DNA from: Rhodospirillaceae bacterium
Lineage (GTDB): Bacteria; Pseudomonadota; Alphaproteobacteria; TMED109
Direction: 5' to 3'
Assembly: GCA_902557845.1 (NCBI GenBank)
Contig: CACEBX010000007.1
Span: forward strand, 1 to 45,204
Length of the DNA: 45,204 nucleotides
Positions 16,465-24,678 of the stretch are shown here, one piece after another. Position numbers and translations under genes: made by a program. How positions within the stretch are numbered: position 1 is the stretch's first letter; every line of letters starts with the position of its first letter. Below the pieces are notes generated by a model. The model had not been told where the DNA came from and did no database searches. It saw nothing but the letters and a program-made list of their open reading frames with translations.

Positions 16465-17131
16465 AACGGTAATAAACTTTATAAATTAAACTTTTCTTTA
16501 AATTTAGTAAAAACATTAGCTGGCATATAAGATGAATTATACCTTGAAGCAATATACCATTTTTTTCAAATCGCCTAAAAGATGTTGAAACTTTAGATTT
16601 AAGTAGAAATCTATTTTTTTTTGGTACTCTCATAATAAACTCTATATCTTCCATAACTCTTTCTTTTGAGTGACCACCTAATTTAAAGTAATATTGTCTG
16701 CTAATTAATAAACACTGGTCACCAAAAGGTAATTTGAAAATTTTTGTTCTTAAGTTAGCCCAGCCAGAAATAAAATTTGCTATGAGCAACTTTTTTCTAA
16801 ATCTAACTTTAAAAAAACCGATTTTAAAAACACTTTTAGAAGATATGAAAGAGTAAATTTCTGAAATATTTTTTTTACTAAGTTTAGTATCTGCATGTAA
16901 AAAAAGAAGCCACTTAGTATTACTAGCCTCTGCTCCTGTTCTAAGTTGTAAACCTCTAGATGCAGGAGTGACTATAAAGTTTATTTTTTTTTTTTTTAAA
17001 ATTACTTTCGAGTTATCTTTCGAATTACCATCTACAATAAGATGATTACTTTTTTTAAATAATGTTATATTTTTTTTAATCAGATCTATATTTTTTCTTT
17101 CATTTAAACAAGGTATTATTATAGTAATCAT
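16454..17131 (-). CDS. Family 2 glycosyltransferase, TIGR04283 type
   Basis: This 225-residue GT-A protein opens ITIIIPCLNERKNI, has DGNSKDNS, RGLQLRTGAEAS, LLFLHADT (the DxD-like motif) and FGDQCLLISR. GGHSKERVMEDIEF follows. This set matches the TIGR04283 family, usually encoded beside a TIGR04282 partner as here. The C-terminal third includes a hydrophobic stretch, so it may be membrane-associated. The acceptor sugar or lipid is unknown; neither arsM nor a radical SAM arsenosugar gene is present. Its ATG overlaps the TGA of ubiA (ATGA), showing coupling. Confidence 0.85.
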   Translation of the reverse strand: MITIIIPCLNERKNIDLIKKNITLFKKSNHLIVDGNSKDNSKVILKKKKINFIVTPASRGLQLRTGAEASNTKWLLFLHADTKLSKKNISEIYSFISSKSVFKIGFFKVRFRKKLLIANFISGWANLRTKIFKLPFGDQCLLISRQYYFKLGGHSKERVMEDIEFIMRVPKKNRFLLKSKVSTSFRRFEKNGILLQGIIHLICQLMFLLNLKKSLIYKVYYRYDK

Positions 17132-18003
17132 TTTAACAAAATACTAAAAGAAACTAGTAAAATAGAAGTAAAAAATCCAAAAAAACTATTATATTTAAAA
17201 GACTTTTCACACGATAAAGGATCATTTAAGTTTATTTTCATAGTATTTAAAATTAAAGGTATAAAAATTATGGTTAAAAATAGTAACATTAAAGGTTTAA
17301 TTTTTGTTGTATATAAAGACATATGCCAAAAAATAGAACATGCCAAATAATTTAAAATTAAAAAAAACTTAGGACTTCTACTAAATTTTATAGAGGTAGA
17401 TTTAATACCTATTTTAAGGTCATCTTTTATATCTTGGAAACCATATATAGTATCGTAAGCAATAGTCCAAAAAATACTTCCTATGTAAAAAAGTAAAATA
17501 GATATATTAAATTTAATCTCTGACACAGCATAGAAACTTACTAATAGACCCCAATTAAAATTTAAGCCTAACCAAAATTGAGGCCACCAGGTAATTCTTT
17601 TCATGAAAGGATAGCTTATAATTAAAGGTAAAACTACGAAGCATAGAATTATTGAAAATTTTCCAATAAAAAAAAGAGGAAAAACACCTAAAATAAGATT
17701 AATAGTCGAAAATATAATTATTTCATAATTAGAAACTTTTCCTGAAGCTAACAACCTCCCTTTTGTACGTGTAACGAAAATATCTAACTTCCTATCATTC
17801 CAATCATTCCAGATGCATCCTAAAGATCTCATCCCACAAGAGCCTATGAAAAAAATTATGTAAAAATAATAAACTTCTAGTATATTTTTATTTGATATTG
17901 ATAAACCCCAAATACAAGGATAAAATAGAAGAAAAATACCATGAGGTTTGTTATATCTTGAAACTAAAATAAATTTATTCAAATATAAAAAAAAATTCTT
18001 CAT
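17128..18003 (-). CDS. ubiA: 4-hydroxybenzoate polyprenyltransferase
   Basis: UbiA attaches the polyprenyl tail to 4-hydroxybenzoate in ubiquinone synthesis, in the inner membrane. The 291-residue protein has about eight hydrophobic helices and a KPHGIFLLFYPCIWGL N-terminal motif. The first aspartate-rich motif is WNDWNDRKLD, followed by RTKGRLLASG. The second is DIKDDLKIGIKST. All are typical UbiA features. Its ATG (18001-18003) lies one base from the oppositely oriented rsmE start. It heads a three-gene run with the two glycosyltransferases. Confidence 0.94.
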   Translation of the reverse strand: MKNFFLYLNKFILVSRYNKPHGIFLLFYPCIWGLSISNKNILEVYYFYIIFFIGSCGMRSLGCIWNDWNDRKLDIFVTRTKGRLLASGKVSNYEIIIFSTINLILGVFPLFFIGKFSIILCFVVLPLIISYPFMKRITWWPQFWLGLNFNWGLLVSFYAVSEIKFNISILLFYIGSIFWTIAYDTIYGFQDIKDDLKIGIKSTSIKFSRSPKFFLILNYLACSIFWHMSLYTTKIKPLMLLFLTIIFIPLILNTMKINLNDPLSCEKSFKYNSFFGFFTSILLVSFSILLK

Positions 18004-18004
18004 A

Positions 18005-18736
18005 ATGAGTTACAAAAATATCCCAAGATTATATATAAATAAAGAACTAAAAAGTAATAATGATATTGAGTTAATTTCTAAAGATAAACATTACCTTAAG
18101 AATGTTTTAAGGTTAACAGAAAAAAAAAAAATAAGAATTTTTAATGGAAAAGATGGAGAATGGGAAGCAGAAATCCTTTCTAAGGATATTAATATAATAA
18201 AATGTATAAAAAATATTAAAAAACAAGTTTCCGAAGAGGGTCCTAGTTTATATTTTGCAATTATAAAAAGCCATAATTTGAGATGGCTTTTAGAAAAGTC
18301 AACAGAGCTAGGTGTACAAAACCTTTACCCGATGATTACTGACAGAGTAAATGTAAGAAGCTTTAATTACGAAAAGTCTAAATTACATCTGAAAGAAGCA
18401 AGTGAAGTATCTGGGAGATTAGAATTACCAAGGTTGCATGAAGTAAAAAACTTCGAGGAAATTTTACTAAAATTTAAAAATAAATCAGATAATATTATTT
18501 TCTGTAATGAGGAAAGGAGTGATATACATTTATCAAAATATTTTAAAAAAAACTTTTCAAAAAATATTTCCTTTATAATAGGTCCTGAAGGAGGCTTTTC
18601 TGATGATGAAATTAAAAAGGTTTATGCTAATCCTGTAATAAATAGGGTAAAAATACATGATAGAGTATTAAGGTCTGAGACTGCAGCAGTTTTAGTTATG
18701 TCAATTTATAAAAACTATCTACAACTTTTAGAATAG
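18005..18736 (+). CDS. rsmE: 16S rRNA (uracil-1498 N3)-methyltransferase
   Basis: RsmE methylates U1498 of 16S rRNA using S-adenosylmethionine, within the SPOUT knot-fold superfamily. The 243-residue protein begins with a PRLYINKEL segment typical of the family and has HYLKNVLRL. The C-terminal knot motifs are IIGPEGGFSDDEI and LRSETAAVLVMSIYK. I place the start at the ATG at 18005; an open frame continues upstream but would overlap ubiA and adds an atypical tail. The start codon is one base from the divergent ubiA start, so each promoter must lie in the other gene. Confidence 0.94.
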   Translation: MSYKNIPRLYINKELKSNNDIELISKDKHYLKNVLRLTEKKKIRIFNGKDGEWEAEILSKDINIIKCIKNIKKQVSEEGPSLYFAIIKSHNLRWLLEKSTELGVQNLYPMITDRVNVRSFNYEKSKLHLKEASEVSGRLELPRLHEVKNFEEILLKFKNKSDNIIFCNEERSDIHLSKYFKKNFSKNISFIIGPEGGFSDDEIKKVYANPVINRVKIHDRVLRSETAAVLVMSIYKNYLQLLE

Positions 18737-18740
18737 ATTG

Positions 18741-19976
18741 TTAGGTTTTTTGAATATGAACTTTAGTTATTCTAGTTTTGCTTCTAGATGAGACTGTAAG
18801 CATAATATTATCTATAACAAAAATTTCTCCTATCTCAGGTATTCTTTTTGCATAGTTAATAATTAACCCGGCAATTGTAGAAGCTGTATCTTCAGGAAAT
18901 TTTAAATTATAAATTCTATTTAGATCTCTTATACTTACATTCCCTCTTACATAAATATTACCTGATATATCTGACTGACTGGTAGCTGAAACATCGTATT
19001 CATCTTCTATTTGCCCTACTATCTCCTCTAGAATATCTTCTAATGTAATTAACCCTTGTAATACTCCATATTCATCTACTACAAATGCCATATGTTTTTT
19101 CTTATCTTTAAATGTATTTAATTGATTAAGTAGATTAGTAGTTTCAGGAATAAATAGAGGTTTTTGTAATATTTTTTTAATACTAAATTTTTTTTCTTCT
19201 ATTAGTGTTTTTAATAAATCTTTAACTAAAATTAAACCAATAATATTTTCAGTATTTTTATCCCATATTGGTAACCTAGAAAAGTTTGTTTTTTTTACTT
19301 TTTTAAGCAGTTCTTTTTCTGATAAATTTATATTTAAACTAAAAATATCTTTCCTGTGTATCATGACCTCATGGACTTCTCTATCTTTTAAGTCTAAAAT
19401 GCTTTCAAGCATTAATTTTTTATCTTTAAGCATATTTCCTTCTTTATCAGCTAGAAGGATTGCGCCTCTTATTCTATCTAGGTTGAAACTTTGCTTGTTT
19501 GAGTTTTTAGCCTTAACTAAATATTGAATAATTTTATGAATTATATTGTTTATTGGATATAAAGTCATTAAAACTAAATTAAGATAAGGTGTGTATAAAA
19601 TTAAAAGTTTTTCTGCTTTTCTAATTGCATATATTTTTGGCAAGACTTCAGCAAATATAAAAATCATAGCAGTCATAGTTATAGTTGAATACAGAATACC
19701 AACTGTACCAAATGCCTTAATAAATAGGTTTGTAGCAACTGCTGAAGAAAGAATATTGACTAAATTGTTTCCAAGTAAAATACCACTTATAACTAACTCT
19801 TTTTTCTTTAAAAGTTTTTGAGTTTTAATAGAGTTACGGTCTTTTTCTTCAACTTTTTTTTGTAAAACGTCCTCAGAAATACTAGTTATTGCGGTTTCAG
19901 AAGAAGAAAAAAATGCAGATAAAAAAATCAAGAAAAATATTATAAAAATTTGATATACCAATAAAGCATCCATCAT
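18741..19976 (-). CDS. CNNM/CorC (HlyC/CorC) transporter-associated protein
   Basis: This 411-residue membrane protein has an N-terminal DUF21/CNNM domain with about four helices (residues 1-155) and then two CBS domains (about 200-320). A CorC_HlyC C-terminal domain near residues 330-405 is recognised by the GLITLEDILEEIVGQIEDEYD hinge and the AGLIINYAKRIPEIGE segment. Such proteins are linked to magnesium or cobalt efflux; older names call them hemolysins. The ATG overlaps the aroB stop by one base (TAATG), placing it in the aroK-aroB transcript. Confidence 0.9.
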   Translation of the reverse strand: MMDALLVYQIFIIFFLIFLSAFFSSSETAITSISEDVLQKKVEEKDRNSIKTQKLLKKKELVISGILLGNNLVNILSSAVATNLFIKAFGTVGILYSTITMTAMIFIFAEVLPKIYAIRKAEKLLILYTPYLNLVLMTLYPINNIIHKIIQYLVKAKNSNKQSFNLDRIRGAILLADKEGNMLKDKKLMLESILDLKDREVHEVMIHRKDIFSLNINLSEKELLKKVKKTNFSRLPIWDKNTENIIGLILVKDLLKTLIEEKKFSIKKILQKPLFIPETTNLLNQLNTFKDKKKHMAFVVDEYGVLQGLITLEDILEEIVGQIEDEYDVSATSQSDISGNIYVRGNVSIRDLNRIYNLKFPEDTASTIAGLIINYAKRIPEIGEIFVIDNIMLTVSSRSKTRITKVHIQKT

Positions 19977-21073
19977 TAAAAAAATTCCTTAATTGTTAAT
20001 TGAATCTTTTCATTACTGACATGATTTTCTATGTAGGCCTTTCCAATATCATTTAATAAAATAAATTTTATATTTTTATCAACTTTTTTCTTATCACTTT
20101 GCATATTTCTAATTAAGCTTTTTGCATTCCATTTTTGGTTAGGATTTAAACAGTTTAAAGTAGTAGGAAGGTTAAGTTTTTTCATATGTACTTTTATTAA
20201 GTTAAAGTTAATACAGTTAGTCTTCTCCAATAATACGGATAATTTCATGGCCATTAAAAGTCCAACAGATACAGCTTCTCCATGTTTGACTTTATAGTTA
20301 AGTTCTTTTTCAATTGCATGTGCAAATGTATGGCCTAAATTTAAAAGCATTCTATAATTAAGCTCTTTTTCATCTTTTTTAACAATAATAGCTTTTTTTT
20401 TACAGCAATTAGCGATAATTTCTGTCATAATTTTAGAGTTTTTAGAAATAATTTTTTTATAATTTAAATCCAGCCATAAAAAAAACTTTTTATCATTAAT
20501 GATAGAATATTTTAAAACTTCAGAGTATCCGGCTAGAAATTCTTTTTGAGGAAGACTTCTTAAAGTATTTGGATCTATAAATACGGCAGATGGTTGATAG
20601 AAACTACCAATTAAATTTTTACCAGTTTTTGTATTAACTCCGGTTTTTCCTCCAACTGAACTATCAACTTGAGACAGCAATGTAGTAGGAACTTGAATAA
20701 ATTTTATGCCTCTCAAAATAATGGAAGCAAGAAATCCAGAAAAATCTCCTACTACTCCACCACCCAGAGCATAAATAACATCATTTCTTTTTATATTTGA
20801 ATTTAAGAGCTTTTCTATTATTTTTTTAACAATTAATAAATCTTTACTTTTCTCGCCTGGCTTTATCACTACAACTAGCGTTTCAGATTTGTATTTATTA
20901 AAAAAACTAACAAAATTTTTAATGTAGTATTTAGCTACATTTTTATCTGTTATAATGATTGCTCTAGATTTTTTGTGTTTAGAAAAATGATAGTATGCCA
21001 CATCTTCAAATATATTATTTTTAATAATTATTTTATAGGATCTCTCTTTAAGAGATACTTTAACAGTTTTCAT
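19976..21073 (-). CDS. aroB: 3-dehydroquinate synthase
   Basis: AroB converts DAHP to 3-dehydroquinate, the second step of the shikimate pathway, using NAD and a divalent metal. The 365-residue protein shows PGEKSKD, ALGGGVVGDFSGF and QVPTTLLSQVDSSVGGKTGVN. The metal-binding histidines lie in NLGHTFAHAIE and KHGEAVSVG. It overlaps aroK by 14 bases upstream and the CorC-type gene by one base downstream. aroK-aroB order is common in proteobacteria. Confidence 0.96.
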   Translation of the reverse strand: MKTVKVSLKERSYKIIIKNNIFEDVAYYHFSKHKKSRAIIITDKNVAKYYIKNFVSFFNKYKSETLVVVIKPGEKSKDLLIVKKIIEKLLNSNIKRNDVIYALGGGVVGDFSGFLASIILRGIKFIQVPTTLLSQVDSSVGGKTGVNTKTGKNLIGSFYQPSAVFIDPNTLRSLPQKEFLAGYSEVLKYSIINDKKFFLWLDLNYKKIISKNSKIMTEIIANCCKKKAIIVKKDEKELNYRMLLNLGHTFAHAIEKELNYKVKHGEAVSVGLLMAMKLSVLLEKTNCINFNLIKVHMKKLNLPTTLNCLNPNQKWNAKSLIRNMQSDKKKVDKNIKFILLNDIGKAYIENHVSNEKIQLTIKEFF

Positions 21074-21623
21074 TACTATTCTCTAAATATTTATTAATTT
21101 TAAACAAAACTTTTTCTAACAGACGACTTTTATTTAATTTTTTCGCTTCTATTTTAATATTTGCTTCTTTATAAATCAAATTTCTTTTATTCAATAAAAT
21201 TTCAAGTTCATTTTTACTTTTCATTTTAGAAAAAATTGGTCTAATATTTTTTGAATTATTTATACGTTCGTATGCAGTATCAATATCTACACTAATCCAA
21301 ATACTTAAACATTTTTTTTTTATAAACTCTCTTATTTTAAAGTTTAAAAAACTACCGCCCCCTAAAGAAATAATTGCTGCTTTATTTTTTGATATAATAT
21401 TAATTATTGTATCTTGTTCTAGATCTCTAAAGTAACTCTCTCCATAAAATTCAAAAATATTATTTATCCTCATTTTTTTAATTTTTTCTATCTCATAATC
21501 TGTATCAATATGGGGCAAATTTAACTTTTTTGACAAGCTTCTTCCTAGTGAGGTTTTACCTGCTCCCATGAATCCTATAAGGACAATAAATTTTTTTTTT
21601 AAAGGCAATGTTAGAGATGTCAA
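21060..21623 (-). CDS. aroK: Shikimate kinase
   Basis: AroK phosphorylates shikimate with ATP in aromatic amino-acid synthesis. The 187-residue protein carries the P-loop GFMGAGKT (residues 17-24), the shikimate-binding DTDYEIE, an FRDLE motif, GGGSF and an RPIF lid segment. The start is a TTG at 21623, since no Met comes before the P-loop region. It leads the aroK-aroB-CorC run and diverges from the small gene starting at 21707. Confidence 0.95.
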   Translation of the reverse strand: MTSLTLPLKKKFIVLIGFMGAGKTSLGRSLSKKLNLPHIDTDYEIEKIKKMRINNIFEFYGESYFRDLEQDTIINIISKNKAAIISLGGGSFLNFKIREFIKKKCLSIWISVDIDTAYERINNSKNIRPIFSKMKSKNELEILLNKRNLIYKEANIKIEAKKLNKSRLLEKVLFKINKYLENSNENC

Positions 21624-21706
21624 ATTTCAAAAAAAATTATATATACTAATAATATTATTTAATATAATAATTATATATCATGAAATTATTGCAAATAGTA
21701 TAAAAA

Positions 21707-21847
21707 ATGATTTTAAAGAGATTAATAGTTTTTTTATTTATAATAACATTAGGAGGAAGCCTAATATTTTTTATATTTTGGGATCTTCCTGCGCCCAACA
21801 AGCAGATAGAAAGAAATATAGATACTAATAGATTAAAAACTAAATGA
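21707..21847 (+). CDS. 46-residue single-pass membrane peptide
   Basis: I read this frame by hand. It encodes a short basic start, one hydrophobic helix (about residues 7-25) and a tail FWDLPAPNKQIERNIDTNRL. Small proteins with a membrane helix followed by a WD(I/L)PAP-like segment and a charged tail occur before large secreted proteins in some alphaproteobacteria; that recollection is unverified. Its TGA overlaps the ATG of the next gene as ATGA, which supports expression. An overlapping longer frame from 21568 runs against aroK and looks spurious. Function is unknown. Confidence 0.75.
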   Translation: MILKRLIVFLFIITLGGSLIFFIFWDLPAPNKQIERNIDTNRLKTK

Positions 21848-23745
21848 TTAGACTTTTATTATTTTTTATTTTTTACTCATGTGCTAGTATTTTAGCACAA
21901 GACAATCCAAAAAATATTATATCAAACGAAAAAAATACTATCCTGATTGAGCAGGATAGTACAGAAATTGAGCAGTATAGTACGGAAGAAGATAGTAATC
22001 CTTTATCAGACTCAAATAATTCTACTAATTTGGAAGAGAATTATTTAGAAAATAGTACAGATAAGACAGATGATAAAAGTTCTATAGTGGTAAAAGATAT
22101 ACCTAACAAAGATAATAATTCATGGTATGGCACCTTGTCTAGTGATAATGAGGGTTTAGGCTGGATGATGTGGGGAAACACTAGTTTTTCTTTATCAAAA
22201 GGTTTAATAAATAGAATTAATTCCTCAACAGACTCTCCTACACTTAGACTTTTATTTAAAAACCTAATTCTGTCTAGAGCAAAAAGTCCAGCAGTTAAAT
22301 CTAATGAAAGCCTTGATTCGTCGATAGAAAATATAAATATTCAAGCGAGCAAAATTCCTTATTTTGAAAAAAAAGTATTTCATTTAATAAATACGGGCTT
22401 TAATAAAGATATAGAAAAATTAATTAGCAGTATTCCACAGGATTTTAGAAATAAAGAATTTGATAATAGCCACTTTAATTTAAGATTGAATAGTTTTGAT
22501 ATTCCATATGTATGTAATAATATTTCTACAATGTTAGGTGCTGGAGAAAATCTTACTTTCTACAGAAAAATTCTTATTGTCTGTAAATTTATTCTTAAAA
22601 GAGAAGAGGAAGCTGCGCTTGCTTTGGAATTGCTAGAGAATGATATAGAAAATGAAGATAAGTTTATAGATAACGCAATTAACTATCTAGAAAAAATAAA
22701 AAATAATAATTTGGATTTTGATAGTATTCCTGAAGAAAAAAATCATTTATTAAAAATTCTAAGCTTTTATAGTTATAATGCTTCAAAAAAAACTTTTAGC
22801 AGTAAACCTATTTTATTTCATAAGACAATTTATGATTTAAAATTATTTACTAAAGAATTACAAATAGAAAGTCTAGAGTTTTTAGTAAATCAAAATATTT
22901 ATGGACCTTCTCTTCTCGTCAAAGAGTACAAAGACTTAATAACTTCAGAAGAACTAGTTTCTTACATGAAAAATCATAATCAAAAAGGAAACAGTGTTAA
23001 GTTAAGAGCTGCTTCATTTCAGATTATTACAAATACTTTATCTACAACTGACAGAGCAAAAAACCTAATGAAGTTATGGAAATTAGCTGAAGAAAAAAAT
23101 ATCCTAAGGGCTATTTCGCTTATAACAAAAAATTTAACTATGTCACTTTCACCTGATCCAACTTTAAACTGGTTTAACCTTCCAGCAGCCAAAGCATTAA
23201 TTCTATCGGATGAAACGGAAGCATCAAAAAAGTGGATATTTTTTGGGACTAGCGATATTAAAGAAAGAGCTAGTATTGATATAAATTTTTGCAGACTTCT
23301 TATTTTTAGCTATTTGCATGACACTAATATTTTAAATTATAGAAGTCAGACAGTGGATTTAAGCTTTCTTTTAAAAATTTTAAAAAATGATTTAAATACA
23401 GATGACAAAGGCTTTTTAAAATTAATTGTAACTTTGAATGCTTTAGGTGAGGAGATACCTTCTGAAATGTGGAGAATGTTTTTTTCTAATGAAGCTATTT
23501 CACTGGAATCTTTCAACTTCATTAGAAATGACTTTAGTAATTATGTTATGTTAGAAAATGCAATTAATAATAATAATTTAGCTGAATCTGCACTGCTTTC
23601 CATCTCATTGCTACAAAAAGAAATAGGTTTTTATAAGGAAATATATAGCTTTTACAAAGGACTAGAAGGTTTAAATCTGATAGGATTAGAAAGCTACGCA
23701 AGAAGTTATGCAATGGAAAAAAATTTCAATTTTTTAGCAAAATGA
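21844..23745 (+). CDS. Large secreted protein of unknown function
   Basis: This 633-residue protein has a signal peptide (about residues 1-19). An acidic Ser/Asn/Asp-rich linker to about residue 90 includes a short tandem repeat, IEQDSTE then IEQYSTE. From the segment WYGTLSSDNEGLGWMMWG onward it looks like a long all-helical fold, with leucine-rich pairs recalling TPR or similar superhelices. Proteins of this type precede xerD in other alphaproteobacteria as far as I recall, but I know no function. It is linked by ATGA overlaps on both sides, to the 46-residue gene and to the recombinase. Periplasmic location is likely. Confidence 0.82.
   Translation: MIRLLLFFIFYSCASILAQDNPKNIISNEKNTILIEQDSTEIEQYSTEEDSNPLSDSNNSTNLEENYLENSTDKTDDKSSIVVKDIPNKDNNSWYGTLSSDNEGLGWMMWGNTSFSLSKGLINRINSSTDSPTLRLLFKNLILSRAKSPAVKSNESLDSSIENINIQASKIPYFEKKVFHLINTGFNKDIEKLISSIPQDFRNKEFDNSHFNLRLNSFDIPYVCNNISTMLGAGENLTFYRKILIVCKFILKREEEAALALELLENDIENEDKFIDNAINYLEKIKNNNLDFDSIPEEKNHLLKILSFYSYNASKKTFSSKPILFHKTIYDLKLFTKELQIESLEFLVNQNIYGPSLLVKEYKDLITSEELVSYMKNHNQKGNSVKLRAASFQIITNTLSTTDRAKNLMKLWKLAEEKNILRAISLITKNLTMSLSPDPTLNWFNLPAAKALILSDETEASKKWIFFGTSDIKERASIDINFCRLLIFSYLHDTNILNYRSQTVDLSFLLKILKNDLNTDDKGFLKLIVTLNALGEEIPSEMWRMFFSNEAISLESFNFIRNDFSNYVMLENAINNNNLAESALLSISLLQKEIGFYKEIYSFYKGLEGLNLIGLESYARSYAMEKNFNFLAK
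21936..21961. repeat. Perfect 10-bp inverted repeat inside the secreted-protein gene
   Basis: TACTATCCTG and CAGGATAGTA flank a six-base loop about 95 bases into the coding region. No T-run follows, so it is not a standard terminator. It may fold in the mRNA or simply reflect the local duplication just after it. Confidence 0.8.
21946..21987. repeat. Two-copy 21-bp in-frame tandem repeat
   Basis: The 21-base unit at 21946-21966 recurs at 21967-21987 with two differences and encodes IEQDSTE then IEQYSTE. It lies in the acidic linker after the signal peptide. This looks like a recent slippage-type duplication in a tolerant region. Confidence 0.85.
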
Positions 23746-24674
23746 AAAAGCATTTAAAATACAATGATAAAGATTTAACAGAATTATTTTTAGATAAGTT
23801 AATAACAGAAAAAAATCTAAGCAATACAACTATTAATTCCTATAATTCTGATTTAAATATTTTTCAAAAATTTTTAAATAAAAATAAAATAAACTTTATT
23901 AGTTGCAGTGAAGAATCTCTAAAGTATTGGGTTAGTTTTTTAGTCAGTAATAAAATAAAAGCATCAAGTAGATTACGAAAAATTAGTGTGATAAAACAAT
24001 TTTTTAATTTTCTTTCAGAGGAAAAATTTAGAACCTCTAATCCTTCTGTAAATATTTTTTTACCAAAAAAGGCTAAAAGTCTTCCTAAGTTTATGAGTGA
24101 AAAAGATATAAACATCCTTTTAAATTATATGAAAAAAAATGCTAATACTTTTAATGATTTACAAAACCTAGTTCTAACTGAAATTTTATATGCCTCAGGC
24201 TTGCGCGTATCAGAGTTAGTGGGACTAAAAACATCATCTATTTCCGAGGATCTGAAAAATTTATACATCAAAGGAAAAGGAAATAAAGATAGATATATTC
24301 CCTTGGGAGAATATGCTCAAAAAATTTTGAAACATTATTTACTTCAAGTGCAAAAAAAATATGAGAATAATAAATATATTTATAAACAAAAATGGTTATT
24401 TCCGAATTCAAATTCCCATATTTCAAGATATTCATATTACAATAGGCTAAAAAAAGTAGCAAAAGAAGTTGATATAAGCGTTGATAATATATCTCCTCAT
24501 GTTTTAAGGCATGCATTTGCATCTCATATGCTTAAAAATGGAGCAGATTTAAAAGTATTACAACAACTTCTTGGGCATGAGGACATTTCTACTGTAGAAA
24601 TTTATACCCATGTAAATATGGAAGATACTAAAAAGGCCTTAAAAAAGCATCCTTTAACAAAGATTGATATTTAA
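23742..24674 (+). CDS. xerD: Tyrosine recombinase, XerC/XerD type
   Basis: Xer recombinases resolve chromosome dimers at dif during division. The 310-residue protein has an N-terminal SAM-like core-binding domain (residues 1-100) and a catalytic domain. The latter has ASGLRVSELVGL (first Arg), the KGKGNKDR lysine region, HVLRHAFASHML (HxxR), LLGHEDISTVEIYTHV and the nucleophile Tyr in that last motif. Its position after a secreted helical protein and opposite aroK favours XerD, but XerC cannot be excluded from one gene. The ATG overlaps the preceding stop (ATGA). Confidence 0.9.
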   Translation: MKKHLKYNDKDLTELFLDKLITEKNLSNTTINSYNSDLNIFQKFLNKNKINFISCSEESLKYWVSFLVSNKIKASSRLRKISVIKQFFNFLSEEKFRTSNPSVNIFLPKKAKSLPKFMSEKDINILLNYMKKNANTFNDLQNLVLTEILYASGLRVSELVGLKTSSISEDLKNLYIKGKGNKDRYIPLGEYAQKILKHYLLQVQKKYENNKYIYKQKWLFPNSNSHISRYSYYNRLKKVAKEVDISVDNISPHVLRHAFASHMLKNGADLKVLQQLLGHEDISTVEIYTHVNMEDTKKALKKHPLTKIDI

Positions 24675-24678
24675 TTAA

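Noticed and set aside
15874-17131. An arsenic detoxification or arsenosugar island
   Set aside because: Only the glycosyltransferase pair is present. There is no arsM, arsenate reductase, arsenite pump or ArsR-type regulator in the window.
21568-21828. An 86-residue plus-strand frame upstream of the secreted-protein gene
   Set aside because: It begins inside aroK on the opposite strand and its composition is poor. The 46-residue frame at 21707 in another phase has a clear membrane helix and an ATGA overlap, so it is the better call.
23742-24674. The tyrosine recombinase as an integrase of a mobile element
   Set aside because: Length, motifs and neighbours (accA, mcl1, aroK) fit a chromosomal Xer protein. 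No att-like repeats or phage genes flank it, and the only tRNA is 20 kb away.
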